Source: B30-G6 sp963701385
GTDB taxonomy: Bacteria; Desulfobacterota; Desulfobacteria; Desulfobacterales; B30-G6
Assembly: GCA_963701385.1 (NCBI GenBank)
Contig: CAVOZW010000002.1
Coordinates: forward strand, 62,001-126,000
Direction: 5' to 3'
Length of the DNA: 64,000 bases
This document shows, in pieces, positions 9,033 to 18,110 of the stretch (its first letter is position 1; the number at the start of each line of letters is the position of its first letter). The notes beneath the pieces are model-generated. The model had not been told where the DNA came from, made no database searches, and saw only the letters and a program-made list of their open reading frames with translations. The position numbers were made by a program, and so were the translations under genes.

Positions 9033-10491
9033 TCACTTCCTGGTTTCCTTCAAGAGGCTCGATTGTCTGTCGACCCATCTATCCAACTCGGCAGCGTCAT
9101 CATGATGAATGGTTGCCAATTCATTCAAGGCCTCCCGAATTTCCTTGGCCCCTTTTTCAAACACGCTTCGAACGGACGCATACTCATGTTTCAGATCACG
9201 CTTGGAAAACTGTCCAGACGTTTTTACGATCGTCTGGGAAACCAACGCTCGAATCGAATCCCAGCTGTCCCGACGCGTCTGACTTTCCAGGGGGGTCAAG
9301 GTGTCCAACTGCTTCAGCTGCCGCTTTCTAAATCGACGAAAAAACAGCTTTCGGAAATAAGCGATCCAAGAAAAAAATATCACCACAAAGACGAGGCCGC
9401 CCGAGGCGTGCAGCATTATTTCATCAACGCCTGCAAGGCCATTCAAGCTTGCCAAACCGATATCGGCCAAGGCGCCGCATAAAACAGACAATACAAATCC
9501 TATCAGTAGATTGCGTATCTTATACGTCTTAAACCGTTTTTGGTAAGCCATGAGCGCTTCGATTAAATGCGATAAGCGTTCGGCATGAATTTCAACAAAG
9601 GTTGCCAGATGGTCAAGTCTATGGCGCGGTGCCATCAATATGGCATTTTTCAATTCCAGACGCTGATTTTCAAGATATTTTAGAAAACCCAGGTCCCTTT
9701 CGAAACCGTTCGGCGATGCCTTCATCGCACCCGGTGAATACGTCAGATGGATCGAGGGGATATCTTTTCGACCGGTGATTTGGGACAAATTCCAGCACAA
9801 CGTCCCATACACCTGCAATAGGTCCACAAGGGAAACACATTCATCGATCCTGTTCAGCACAAATAGGACGCGATCTTCAAATGTTCGAGCGGGTAGCGTG
9901 TCTCTCAAACTGGTATGTGCCTCACGCACGGTGCCCGCTTTATGTGAATCGAAAAGCACCAGGACAAGATCTGCTATCTGGGCCAGATCACCGATGACGT
10001 TCTGATAATCATACCCACGGTCTCTTTCTGTAATGCTGTCGAGCATACCGGGGGTGTCGATCACCGAGAGATTTCTTAAAAAAGGCGCATTGACCTTTTT
10101 AAGACGAAAATGGGAAGAAAAGCGCTGGCCGTGCTTTTTCAGTGACTCGAACGGATACTCGGGATCGTTCATCAGAAATTTGCCATCCCGTTCTTCCGTG
10201 ACACGAACAGGACCATCAGGCGATGTGGAAGGGTCGTAGGTAATGACCGTAAAAGAATCATCCGTGGGCGCCTGCCCGGTGGCCTGGATGTTACCACCCA
10301 GAAAATCGTTTATCATGGTTGATTTTCCGGATGAATAGTTCCCGATAACCAGCACCAGCGGTTTCCATTTGATATTGGTCTCCAAAGGGGCTTCACTGTA
10401 GCCGTATTTCAAAGCCAACGGGCGTTAAATGATCCTCGACCATGGCCAATAAATCGGTTCTAAGGCGATTGATAAAACTTTCACGATTCAT
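9033..10491 (-). CDS. Dynamin-like GTPase, one apparent frameshift near the N-terminus
   Basis: Bacterial dynamin/EHD-like membrane-associated GTPase. The long frame (from about 10418) carries the G1 loop VIGNYSSGKST, a switch threonine in the APTDDSFTV segment, G3 VIDTPGM and G4 LNRIDE. Two closely spaced membrane segments follow (about residues 305-360), then a charged helical tail, a layout seen in membrane-remodelling dynamin-like proteins. The proper start is probably the ATG at 10491 (MNRESFINRLRTDLLAM), with GGAG 7 nt upstream, but that frame ends at 10393. Removing one base in GTTGGC near 10418 joins the two and gives about 485 residues. Starting at the internal TTG at 10418 would leave no ribosome-binding site and lose a conserved-looking helix. 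Confidence 0.8.
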
Positions 10492-10527
10492 GCGCTGCTC
10501 CAGCCTTTTCGGGGGTATGGTCAACGA

Positions 10528-10632
10528 CCACCCGTGAAACGGGTGGCTTGGATTTCCCCCAAAATGGGGGCAAGACAAAGGAGACGGCAGGTCTCCGCGA
10601 GTTTAGGTTCTAAAACCGCGTGCGAGCACGCG
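10528..10632 (-). ncRNA. Block of four successive hairpins; candidate structured RNA or transposon end
   Basis: Four hairpins follow each other: CCACCCGT/ACGGGTGG (10528-10546), CCCCC/GGGGG (10556-10570), GGAGAC/GTCTCC (10580-10596) and CGCGTGC/GCACGCG (10617-10632). Read on the minus strand, the last hairpin, ACGGGTGG flanked by GTTGACC, resembles the right end of IS200/IS605-type elements where the TnpB guide RNA scaffold lies. No TnpA or TnpB gene is in the window. Its 3' side is about 20 nt from the Shine-Dalgarno of the dynamin-like gene. The identification as an orphan omega-like RNA is a hypothesis. Confidence 0.4.
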
Positions 10633-10803
10633 CTTTGTAGAAATCATAGCTTGCAAAGTTCTCAAGACTTGAAATCTTTACCTTGGGTATAAAAATACCA
10701 GAGCCCTAACCCCTTGTCAATGAAAGGCTTTTTGAATCAACCAAGGATAGTGGCATCTTACCCATACGCGCACCGTCAGGCGACATGAAAAACGTTCAAG
10801 CCC
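10633..10803. other. Intergenic region upstream of the zinc-ribbon gene
   Basis: AT-rich. Contains a small GGTATAAAAATACC hairpin near 10686-10699. No gene seen. Confidence 0.4.
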
Positions 10804-10832
10804 TTGACCTGCGCAATGGTTAGTGATACAGA
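10804..10832 (+). promoter_or_regulatory. Possible promoter of the zinc-ribbon/coiled-coil gene
   Basis: TTGACC at 10804-10809 and TACAGA at 10827-10832 are 17 nt apart. The -35 is good and the -10 matches the consensus only partly. A start about 7 nt downstream would leave a leader of roughly 55 nt before the ATG at 10895. Confidence 0.3.
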
Positions 10833-10894
10833 TGATTCGTGAAATATCCAGCGCCACGGTTGATATTTCCCAGGCTTCAAAAGGAGGAATTCAA

Positions 10895-12151
10895 ATGGGG
10901 GACAACTCAGTTCAGTGCCCAAAATGTGGAAACGAGAATGATGCATCCGCAATAGAATGTGACAAATGCGGCGTGACCCTTTCCCTGGTTCTCAAAGGTT
11001 CAATAAAAAGTGGCACGGAGAATCCGGACGTTCCCTTGACCGCTGGAGGGGAAGGCGGGTCTTCAAACCTTTCCGTTTGCCCCAAGTGTGGCCAGGATGT
11101 TTTGTCGTCAGCGGCAGAGTGCATCAAATGCGGTATTATTTTTTCAAAATATTTTGAATTTCAGGATAGAGTCCAAAAAGAAGCGCAGGAAAAAGCCGAA
11201 GCCGAGGCAAAAAAGTTAGAACAGCAAGCCCAGGAGGCCGAGGAATTTAAAGCAGCGGAGGCGCTCCGCAAAGAAGCGCAGAAGAAGGAAAAGGAAGAAC
11301 AAAAAAAGGCCCAAGCGCTCAAACAGCAGCAGGAAAAAAAAGAAAAAGAGCAAAAAGAAGCCCAAGATAAGCAGGAAAAAGAAAAGGCCGCGGCCCTGGA
11401 AAAAGAACGCCAAGACAAAAACAAGGCCCAAAAGGAAAAAGCCGCAACCCAAAAAATGGCCCACCAAGATAGCCATAAAGAGGACCAAGAACAGGACCAA
11501 AGCGTTATAAAAGAAAACCAGACCATCGAGCAGCTAGAAAATGAAATCGCTTCCTTTAAGTCGGAGGCTGCGCTGCTGAAGATGGATATGGAAACGCTGA
11601 AAAAAGCAGAGCAAGAAGCGCTCAAAAAAAATGAGGTCTCCCAAAGACAAATCGAATCTTTGAACCAGGAAACCGAAACCCTGAAACACAAGACCGAAGC
11701 CCTAACGAAAGAAAAGGATGCCCTCGAGAAAGCGGAAGCCGATAGGAAAGAAGCACTAGAAGCGCAAAGAAAGGCAGAAGAAGATAAAGCCGAGGCATTG
11801 AAAAAGGAAAGAGAAGACAAGCAAAAAAGGACGGAAACCATCTTGAAAACATTGGTGCCCAAACCCAATTTTGAAGCGCTGTTGAAGAAATACGAAGGTG
11901 AAGAAATCGGCATCAACTACGACGACCCAGCCGAAATCAAAAAAGCACAACTGGCCAAGGTGAATGCGGATCATTTTAGCGTTCTGGTAATGGACAATGA
12001 GCTGTTGTACAGTTATCCTTTCGGCAATATACTGTCAATTGTCGAGGCTGCCGACGGCGTTCCAGTGGACGTGTCTGGAGAAACCGTCAATTATCCGATC
12101 GTTGTGCGAGTGCTTCATCTCATGGTAAAAAAGAAATGGAGCTTCATTTAG
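10895..12151 (+). CDS. Zinc-ribbon and coiled-coil protein of unknown function
   Basis: About 418 residues. Two double-Cys zinc ribbons come first: CPKCGNENDASAIECDKCG (residues about 8-26) and CPKCGQDVLSSAAECIKCG (about 62-80). A very long charged region follows, rich in Lys, Glu, Ala and Gln (about 95-330), and is almost certainly a continuous coiled coil. The last 100 residues (LVPKPNFEALLKKYEGEE, then DNELLYSYPFGNILSIVEA) form a separate alpha/beta domain that I do not recognise. The start is firm: AGGAGG lies 8 nt before the ATG at 10895. No signal peptide, so cytoplasmic. A scaffold or sensor role is possible; I assign no function. Confidence 0.75.
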   Translation: MGDNSVQCPKCGNENDASAIECDKCGVTLSLVLKGSIKSGTENPDVPLTAGGEGGSSNLSVCPKCGQDVLSSAAECIKCGIIFSKYFEFQDRVQKEAQEKAEAEAKKLEQQAQEAEEFKAAEALRKEAQKKEKEEQKKAQALKQQQEKKEKEQKEAQDKQEKEKAAALEKERQDKNKAQKEKAATQKMAHQDSHKEDQEQDQSVIKENQTIEQLENEIASFKSEAALLKMDMETLKKAEQEALKKNEVSQRQIESLNQETETLKHKTEALTKEKDALEKAEADRKEALEAQRKAEEDKAEALKKEREDKQKRTETILKTLVPKPNFEALLKKYEGEEIGINYDDPAEIKKAQLAKVNADHFSVLVMDNELLYSYPFGNILSIVEAADGVPVDVSGETVNYPIVVRVLHLMVKKKWSFI

Positions 12152-12489
12152 AATGGCACAGCGCTGGCCCTAGTGTTAAACAGGAATGGCTGTCAAATGC
12201 CCAGCGATCTAGATAGTATCCATCCATAAATGGTCTTTTCACGCCCTGCCTGTGTTGGTCGCCATGATTTAACTCCTCAAAATAGCTTGCTATTCACCCC
12301 AAGGGCACTTCCTGCGGGCGCCTCCGGGTTAAATCTGACGCCCGCCTTGTCAGAACGTGAAAATCCCTATTTCTGGACGGACACTAGATATTTTTTTTTA
12401 AGGATTGCCTTCCGGAAACCACTCCCTTCATCGCTACCGGCTTGAAATAACCCAGACCGACGATCTGCCTTTCCCTGACATTTTTAACC
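12152..12489. other. Intergenic region occupied mainly by a MITE copy
   Basis: Between the coiled-coil gene and the radical SAM gene. The MITE at 12214-12386 fills half of it; nothing else is seen. Confidence 0.5.
12214..12386. mobile_element. MITE, copy 1 (173 bp)
   Basis: Terminal inverted repeats of about 30 bp: the left end TAGTATCCATCCATAAATGG continues to TTTTCACG, and the right end read in reverse is TAGTGTCCGTCCAGAAATAG continuing to TTTTCACG. The interior is nearly identical to copy 2 at 35914-36060 except for a 26-bp segment (about 12293-12318) present only here. No transposase is encoded. No clear target duplication beyond GA. Confidence 0.8.
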
Positions 12490-14175
12490 ATGAAAATATG
12501 CCTCATTTACCCCTATTTTCTCGACCAGAGAATCCACGAATACGATATCAGCGTTCCCCCCATCGGCATCTATTATGTGGGTGCGATGCTCAAGGAAAAT
12601 GGCTACGACGTCAACATCTACAATTGGCATAACGCCAATCAAACACCAGGCTTCATATCGGATAGTATCAAAAAAGAACGCCCGGATATCATTGGTTTCT
12701 CCATCCTGCATGCCAATCGATGGGGAGGCATAGACATTGCGAAGATCGCCAAAAAGTTGAATCCTGAAACGACAATTGTTTTCGGCGGCATCGGCGCCAC
12801 CTTTTTGTGGCATCACCTGTTGACCCATTTCCATGACATCGATTACATCGTTCTCGGAGAGGGCGAAATTCCTTTTCTCAATCTCGTCAAAGCCCTCGAT
12901 GAAGACGCTGATGATAAAATCAAGCAGATTCCCGGTATCGCCTTTCGCCATCAAGGGCTAGCGCAGAAAAAAGATCCGGCGCCAGCCGTTGAAAACCTGG
13001 ACCATTTCCCGAACCCTGCTAAATATTTTCAATATCAGCATCTGGCCTTTACCAGAGGTTGCCCTGGAAACTGCGCATTCTGTGGCTCGCCTCTTTTCTG
13101 GGGCCAGCGGGTTCGTAGCCATTCGCCTGGCTATTTCGTCGATCAAATAGAATTGCTCACCCAAAAAGGCATCCATTTTTTCTATTTTTCAGACGACACC
13201 TTTACCTATAAAAAATCCTGGGTTCAAGCCATATGCCAGGAGATAATCCATAGGCAGCTCGATATTACATGGGTCGCCATTGCACGCGTCAACCATATTC
13301 AGGCCGAAATGTTAAGCTGGATGCGAAAAGCAGGCTGCATTCAAATCAGTTTCGGTATCGAGAGCGGCTCTGAAAAAATTCGGCGCAAACTGAACAAGCC
13401 CCTAAAAACCGCTCATATCAAAAGAGCCTTCGACCTCGTCAAACACTACGGCATCATGCCGCGCGCCTATTTCATCTATGGTTCCCCAGGTGAAACCCCG
13501 CAAACAATTCAAGCCAGCATCGATTTGATCCTTACGATAAAGCCTCTCAGCATCATCACCTATATTCTCGATATTTTTCCGGGTACGCGAATTTATCGCG
13601 AACTCCTGGATCAAGGCTGCTTCACGGAAGATATCTGGCAGAAACGAATCGAGGACCTGCTCTATTTTGAAATTGACGACCGCTTGGACCCAAAAAGCAT
13701 TCTTGCCTACGGGAAGGCCCTCAGGCAAGCCTTTTATCGAAACCTGCCTGTGTTTGTCGAAGATATCGATCTCATCAAAGATCCGGCGTTTGACCGGCTG
13801 CATGCCGATTTTTATTCCCGGCTCGCCATGACCTTCAGCCATGGAGATTATTCAAAAATAGATGCCATCCCCAACAAGACATCCATTGCCAAAGCGCTTT
13901 TTCTAAAGTCCCTGGCCTGTTATCCAGACCACCGAAGCTACCTGGGTCTCGGTCTGCTCTATCAGCGGGAGCGGTCATTTGAAAAATCGATCCAGATTTT
14001 GGATCAGGGGCTCATCCACTTCGACAGCAGCATGGATTTAAATATATGCCAGGGCATCAATTATATGAATCGAAACGATTATGATACAGCGCTGAGCTAT
14101 TTTCTTGACTACAAGGATCAAAGGCATGTAGGTCCCTACATCACTAAGTGCTACGAGGCCCTGAGAAAATCATAA
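12490..14175 (+). CDS. Radical SAM protein with B12-binding-like N-terminus and TPR-like C-terminus
   Basis: 561 residues in three parts. Residues 1-140 form a cobalamin-binding-like Rossmann domain of the B12-binding radical SAM class (PPIGIYYVGAMLKENGYDV, IIGFSILHAN, VFGGIGAT, VLGEGEIPF); the canonical DxHxxG cobalamin motif is not evident. Residues about 183-400 form the radical SAM barrel with the cluster motif C191-x3-C195-x2-C198 (RGCPGNCAFCG), followed by FSDDTF, FGIESGSEKI and IYGSPGET. The C-terminal 130 residues look like tetratricopeptide repeats (YLGLGLLYQRERSFEKSIQI). The substrate is unknown. No good Shine-Dalgarno precedes the ATG at 12490. It may methylate or rearrange a cell-envelope metabolite, but nothing here shows that. 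Confidence 0.85.
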   Translation: MKICLIYPYFLDQRIHEYDISVPPIGIYYVGAMLKENGYDVNIYNWHNANQTPGFISDSIKKERPDIIGFSILHANRWGGIDIAKIAKKLNPETTIVFGGIGATFLWHHLLTHFHDIDYIVLGEGEIPFLNLVKALDEDADDKIKQIPGIAFRHQGLAQKKDPAPAVENLDHFPNPAKYFQYQHLAFTRGCPGNCAFCGSPLFWGQRVRSHSPGYFVDQIELLTQKGIHFFYFSDDTFTYKKSWVQAICQEIIHRQLDITWVAIARVNHIQAEMLSWMRKAGCIQISFGIESGSEKIRRKLNKPLKTAHIKRAFDLVKHYGIMPRAYFIYGSPGETPQTIQASIDLILTIKPLSIITYILDIFPGTRIYRELLDQGCFTEDIWQKRIEDLLYFEIDDRLDPKSILAYGKALRQAFYRNLPVFVEDIDLIKDPAFDRLHADFYSRLAMTFSHGDYSKIDAIPNKTSIAKALFLKSLACYPDHRSYLGLGLLYQRERSFEKSIQILDQGLIHFDSSMDLNICQGINYMNRNDYDTALSYFLDYKDQRHVGPYITKCYEALRKS

Positions 14176-14332
14176 CGACGCAACTTTTTGGTTTCATCAA
14201 AAGCTAGAGCGAAATGGGTGATCCAATGGCGAGTTCGCAAAGCGTCAGGGGGGTATTGGTAAAAAAGTACCCTGCAGCCAGCTACAGGGAATCTTTTCGA
14301 AAGTTAGGCTACTAAACGTACCGATATATAGG

Positions 14333-15368
14333 ATGTCAGATCTCGTTATGCAGCTCACACCGTTCCATCCGCCGGCTTATCTCAGACCCCCTGTCGTCCA
14401 GACCGTGCTTGCAAGCCTCAAAATACGTACCTGGGGTAGAAAAACCCTGCTGCGCCATGAAAAGCAGATGGTTTTTGAAACCCAAGCAGGCGTAAGACTG
14501 CAGGGTGTCTATTCCCCCCAGTCAAAAGAGAATCACAGGGGCCTGGTTATATTGCTTCACGGATGGGAGGGAAGTTCGTATTCAACCTATATGGTGACCT
14601 GTGGCGATTATCTCTATCGCAATGGCTTCTCCGTCTTGCGTCTCAATTTGAGAGATCACGGCAACAGTCATCACCTGAACAAAGGCCTATTTTATGCGAC
14701 ACTGCTGGACGAGGTATGGGATGCTGTCCACCAGGCTTCCAATTTAGATCGTGGAGCTCCCGTATATCTGGTGGGCTTTTCTCTAGGCGGAAATTTTGCC
14801 ATTCGTATCGCTGCCCGATATGCTGGCCAAGACAATTGCAAACTGTGCCGCGTGGTGAGTATCAGCCCGGTACTGGATCCGGACAAGGCAACCGACAGGA
14901 TTGATGGCAATCCCCTGATACTAAGCTATTTTTTAAGAAAATGGCGCCGGTCGCTCATCTTGAAACAAGCCCTATATCCGGACCATTATGAATTTTCGCG
15001 ATATATTGAAGATGAAAACCCTGCGGGAAATGACAGCCCGGCTCCTGGAAAAACACACAGACTACACCGGTACCCGTGAATATTTCCAGGCTTACAGCAT
15101 TCAGCCTGAACTTACCCGCCAGATTACCCTGCCCTTGAGCATCCTGACCGCTACAGACGATCCCATCATCCCCATCGAAGAATTCCAGCGGCTCGAGCCA
15201 AGTGCCAGCACCGATGTCATCATGCTCGAGCATGGGGGGCACAATGGGTTTATTGAGGGTCTTTTTCGACCAACCTGGTACGACCGGTTGTTGTTGAAGC
15301 TGTTTGACAGTCCTCGAAGGGAACGTGATCAGCCAACAAGGATACTGAGCAGTTGTTCAACACATTGA
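14333..15368 (+). pseudogene. Alpha/beta hydrolase of the YheT type, one apparent frameshift
   Basis: Alpha/beta hydrolase related to YheT/ABHD esterases. The N-terminal part (14333 to about 14990) has FHPPAYLRPPVVQTVLAS, typical of YheT proteins, the oxyanion segment ILLHGWEGSS, LRDHGNSHH, and the nucleophile elbow VGFSLGG. The C-terminal part (about 14990 to 15368, next frame) has LPLSILTATDDPIIP, which places the acid, and LEHGGHNGF, which places the catalytic histidine. Dropping one T from the TTTT at about 14992-14996 joins YPDHYEF to RDILKMKT and restores about 344 residues. Either a sequencing insertion or an inactivated gene: the upstream product alone lacks the Asp and His. The start is uncertain; the ATG at 14348 is an alternative. 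Confidence 0.75.
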
Positions 15369-15488
15369 TTGTCATTATTACATACTGTTCTTTCTTTGGG
15401 CTGCCTTCTGCATGAGTTTGCGCGCCGAAGTCGCTGATTACCCCTCCTGCTCGATTACGTTTGAAAACGCCCCGTGAGCTCAATTGGC

Positions 15489-17171
15489 TTATTTCTCTGC
15501 ACGTCTCACGGCTTCCTTGATGCGTTGAATATGCCCGCGCCCCAGCCCTTTCACCTCGCAGCCCAGTTCAAAGTAATCGACGAATCTGGTCGTCATCCAA
15601 TATACCGAAACAATCGACGATCGCCACGGGTCGTCCGGTCATCTCCAGGATATCCTTGGGCGAAAGTTCAAGGTACTGCCGGTGTCTGACCGCCAGAATA
15701 ACGGCATCGACACCGTTTAAAGCCTGCTCAAGATCACCGATGAATGCGAAGTTTTGTCAAGCCCTCCTGGTTCCTGAAAAATCGTGACCAGGAATGACCC
15801 GGCGCCGGGTAGGTGTCCTGCTTTTCAAGCTCCCACCAGTGCTTCACATAGGGGTCGTGAACGACGATTTCCCCTCCCATTTCAGTCAGCTTGCGCGCGA
15901 TGAGCTCCGAACCGCTGTAGCGTGTGTCACCGACATCCTCCCTGTAAGAAGCCCCCAGAAGCGCGATCTTGGATGCCGCCACGATCTTGCCCATGTTTCG
16001 AAGGGCATCGCGCACCAGTTCGGCAACATGCAGGGCCCGGGTGTCGTTGATGTCGATGGCCATGGGCGTAATTTTGAAAATCTCGTCGTCAAAACCCATC
16101 AGGTGATGGTACGCCCACACCCCCAGTCCTCCGTCCTTGGGCAAACAGTAGCCGCCGATACCGGGCCCGGGAAATATGATATTCGAATGCGTGGGCCGCA
16201 CCTTGATGGCCTGGATGACCTTTGTGAGATCGACACGATTTCTTTCGGCAAACCTGCTCCACTCGTCGAGGAATGCGAGCAGGGTGGCACGATACGAATT
16301 TTCGACAATCTTGCATGTTTCGCTTTCGATGGGGCTGTCGAGGACCGTCAAGGGGTATTGATCCACGTTGATCACACGCGATAAAAACGCCCTGACGCGT
16401 TCACGAGCCTGGTCATTGATGCCGCTGCAGACACGCCAGAAATCACGAATGGACGCCACGTAGTTGCGTCCCGGCATGACCCGCTCAAACGAATGCGCCA
16501 GAAGGGGCTCCCTGTCTGTCAAATCACGATCGGCAAAGGCCTTTTTGATGGTGGGGTAAGCGACATACTCGGTCGTCCCGGGCGGCACCGTGGTCTCTAT
16601 CAGGACGAGACACTCGGGTTCAATTCGCTGACCGATGGTCTCCAGACTCGTCCTCCAGGGCAGCGATGTCCGCATATCCCTGCTTGACGTTTCCGAGTGT
16701 CTCCTTGTGATAATCACATTGGACGTCGACAACAACGACATCCGCGAGCCTCAGTACATCGTATGAAAACGATGCCACCAGATTTTTTCGTTCCTTGACG
16801 CATCGCTCGATCAGGGGCGCCACCTCCGGGTCCTCGGCTTCCACCGGGGCGATACCGCGGTTGAGATAGGCAATTTTCCAGAACGATCGAATCGAAGGCC
16901 GCTGCATGCCGATAACGAAGAAATAAGGCTCCCCGGTGTCAGGATCGACAGAATCCGCAACCACACCCGCCATGACGGCACCGACAAAACCGACCCCCAT
17001 GACAACAACAATTTCGCGATGCTTTTTTCGGTTCTCTTTTACAAGTGCTTTCAGACGTTCGAACTCGGCCGGATATTCTTCCGCCCGAGGGAGCCGAAAA
17101 ACCTCCCCCCTGGGACAAACCGACACATCCTCGCCATTTTTTTGTTTGCCTTTCTGATCATTTTCTTGCAT
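15489..17171 (-). pseudogene. Nucleotide-sugar 6-dehydrogenase (UDP-glucose/GDP-mannose dehydrogenase family), three apparent frameshifts
   Basis: NAD-dependent dehydrogenase that oxidises C6 of a UDP-sugar to the uronate. The NAD-binding start is VVVMGVGFVGAVMAGVVA; the middle has ETTVPPGTTEYVAYPT, KIVENSYRATLLAFLDEW and the catalytic cysteine in GPGIGGYCLPKDGG; the third domain has KIALLGASYREDVGDTRYSG. Translation shifts frame near 16650, near 15745 (in AAAA) and near 15560 (in GATTAC), each fixed by removing one base. The restored protein has about 560 residues and ends at a TAA at 15489. GGAGG precedes the ATG at 17171. The neighbouring WbpB/WbpD-like fusion suggests the substrate was UDP-GlcNAc, as for WbpA; that is inference. 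Three shifts argue for a broken gene unless the assembly is poor here. Confidence 0.8.
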
Positions 17172-17231
17172 TCAATTCCTCCCCAACTTTATCGGAAATT
17201 TGCTCTATAATACTTCATGCTTTACATTATG

Positions 17232-18110
17232 TTATTGATACAATCGATGAAGCATACGGTGCAAGCTCTCCTCCCAGGGCACCGTCGTGATGCCAAATGC
17301 CGCTTTGATTTTGCTACAGTCCAACACGGAGTTGGCGGGACGCCTTACCGGTGTCGGATATGCGGCAGAAGCGATCGGCTTCAATTCCTTGAGCAGAAAA
17401 GCATCCAGCGGTGTCGCAAGCGCATAAACCTTTTTGGCAAACCCATACCAACTCGTTGTCCCCTGCCCCGTGTAATGGTAAATGCCCCAGTCGGCCCCTT
17501 TTTGCTTCTGAATTCGGCCGATAACATGCAGGATGGCATCGGCTATATCCGACGCATACGTCGGGCTGCCATATTGGTCATCCACAACCGATACCGTTGG
17601 CTGCTCCCGGAACAAGCGCAGCATTGTCTTGACAAAATTGTGCCCGTGAACACTGTAAACCCAGGCTGTTCTCAAAATGATGTGCGTCTTCAACCGTTCT
17701 GCGACCGCAGCGTCACCCTGGGCTTTGCTCTCGGCATAAACCCCCTGGGGTGACATTAGATCGGACTCTAGATAGGGATCGTTTTTCGTGCCGTCATAAA
17801 CATAATCGGTGGAGATATGGATCAGGGGAATCTGTTTGACTGAACAGATGTCGGACAGATTTGCCGCTCCGTCCCGATTGACCGCAAAGGCTTTCTCTGG
17901 TTCTGCTTCGGCCGCATCCACCGCAGTGTATGCCGCAGCATTCACCACCATTTCCAGGTCCATACGGCCGATAGTACGTGCCACGTCAGCGGCAGCGGCG
18001 ATATCCACTTCATCTATGTCAACCGCGGCTATTTTCAACCCGCAACGTCTGCCGCGATCGACCAGTTCTCGGCCAACCTGACCCTTGGCCCCTGTCACAA
18101 GAATCGTCAT
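17232..18110 (-). CDS. rfbD: dTDP-4-dehydrorhamnose reductase
   Basis: Short-chain dehydrogenase fold enzyme that makes dTDP-L-rhamnose, the last step of the RmlABCD route used for O-antigen and other surface glycans. The 292-residue protein begins with the NAD(P)-binding ILVTGAKGQVGRELV and contains the family motifs VVNAAAYTAVDAAEAEP, HISTDYVYDG and the catalytic Tyr-x3-Lys in PQGVYAESKAQGD. Its start overlaps the stop of the upstream fusion gene (ATGA), so the two are co-translated. rfbA, B and C are not in the window. Confidence 0.93.
   Translation of the reverse strand: MTILVTGAKGQVGRELVDRGRRCGLKIAAVDIDEVDIAAAADVARTIGRMDLEMVVNAAAYTAVDAAEAEPEKAFAVNRDGAANLSDICSVKQIPLIHISTDYVYDGTKNDPYLESDLMSPQGVYAESKAQGDAAVAERLKTHIILRTAWVYSVHGHNFVKTMLRLFREQPTVSVVDDQYGSPTYASDIADAILHVIGRIQKQKGADWGIYHYTGQGTTSWYGFAKKVYALATPLDAFLLKELKPIASAAYPTPVRRPANSVLDCSKIKAAFGITTVPWEESLHRMLHRLYQ

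Noticed and set aside
11161..11916. Long minus-strand open frame (251 codons) rich in Ser, Phe and Ala opposite the coiled-coil gene
   Set aside because: It is the antisense of Lys/Glu/Ala codon repeats; low complexity, no ribosome site and no domain.
12230..12445. 71-codon plus-strand frame
   Set aside because: Lies mostly inside the MITE copy; an equivalent stretch in the second copy is not maintained.
14176..14332. Possible terminator or repeat between the radical SAM gene and the hydrolase
   Set aside because: Short complementary stretches (CCCTG and CAGGG) are present but without a stable stem or T-run.
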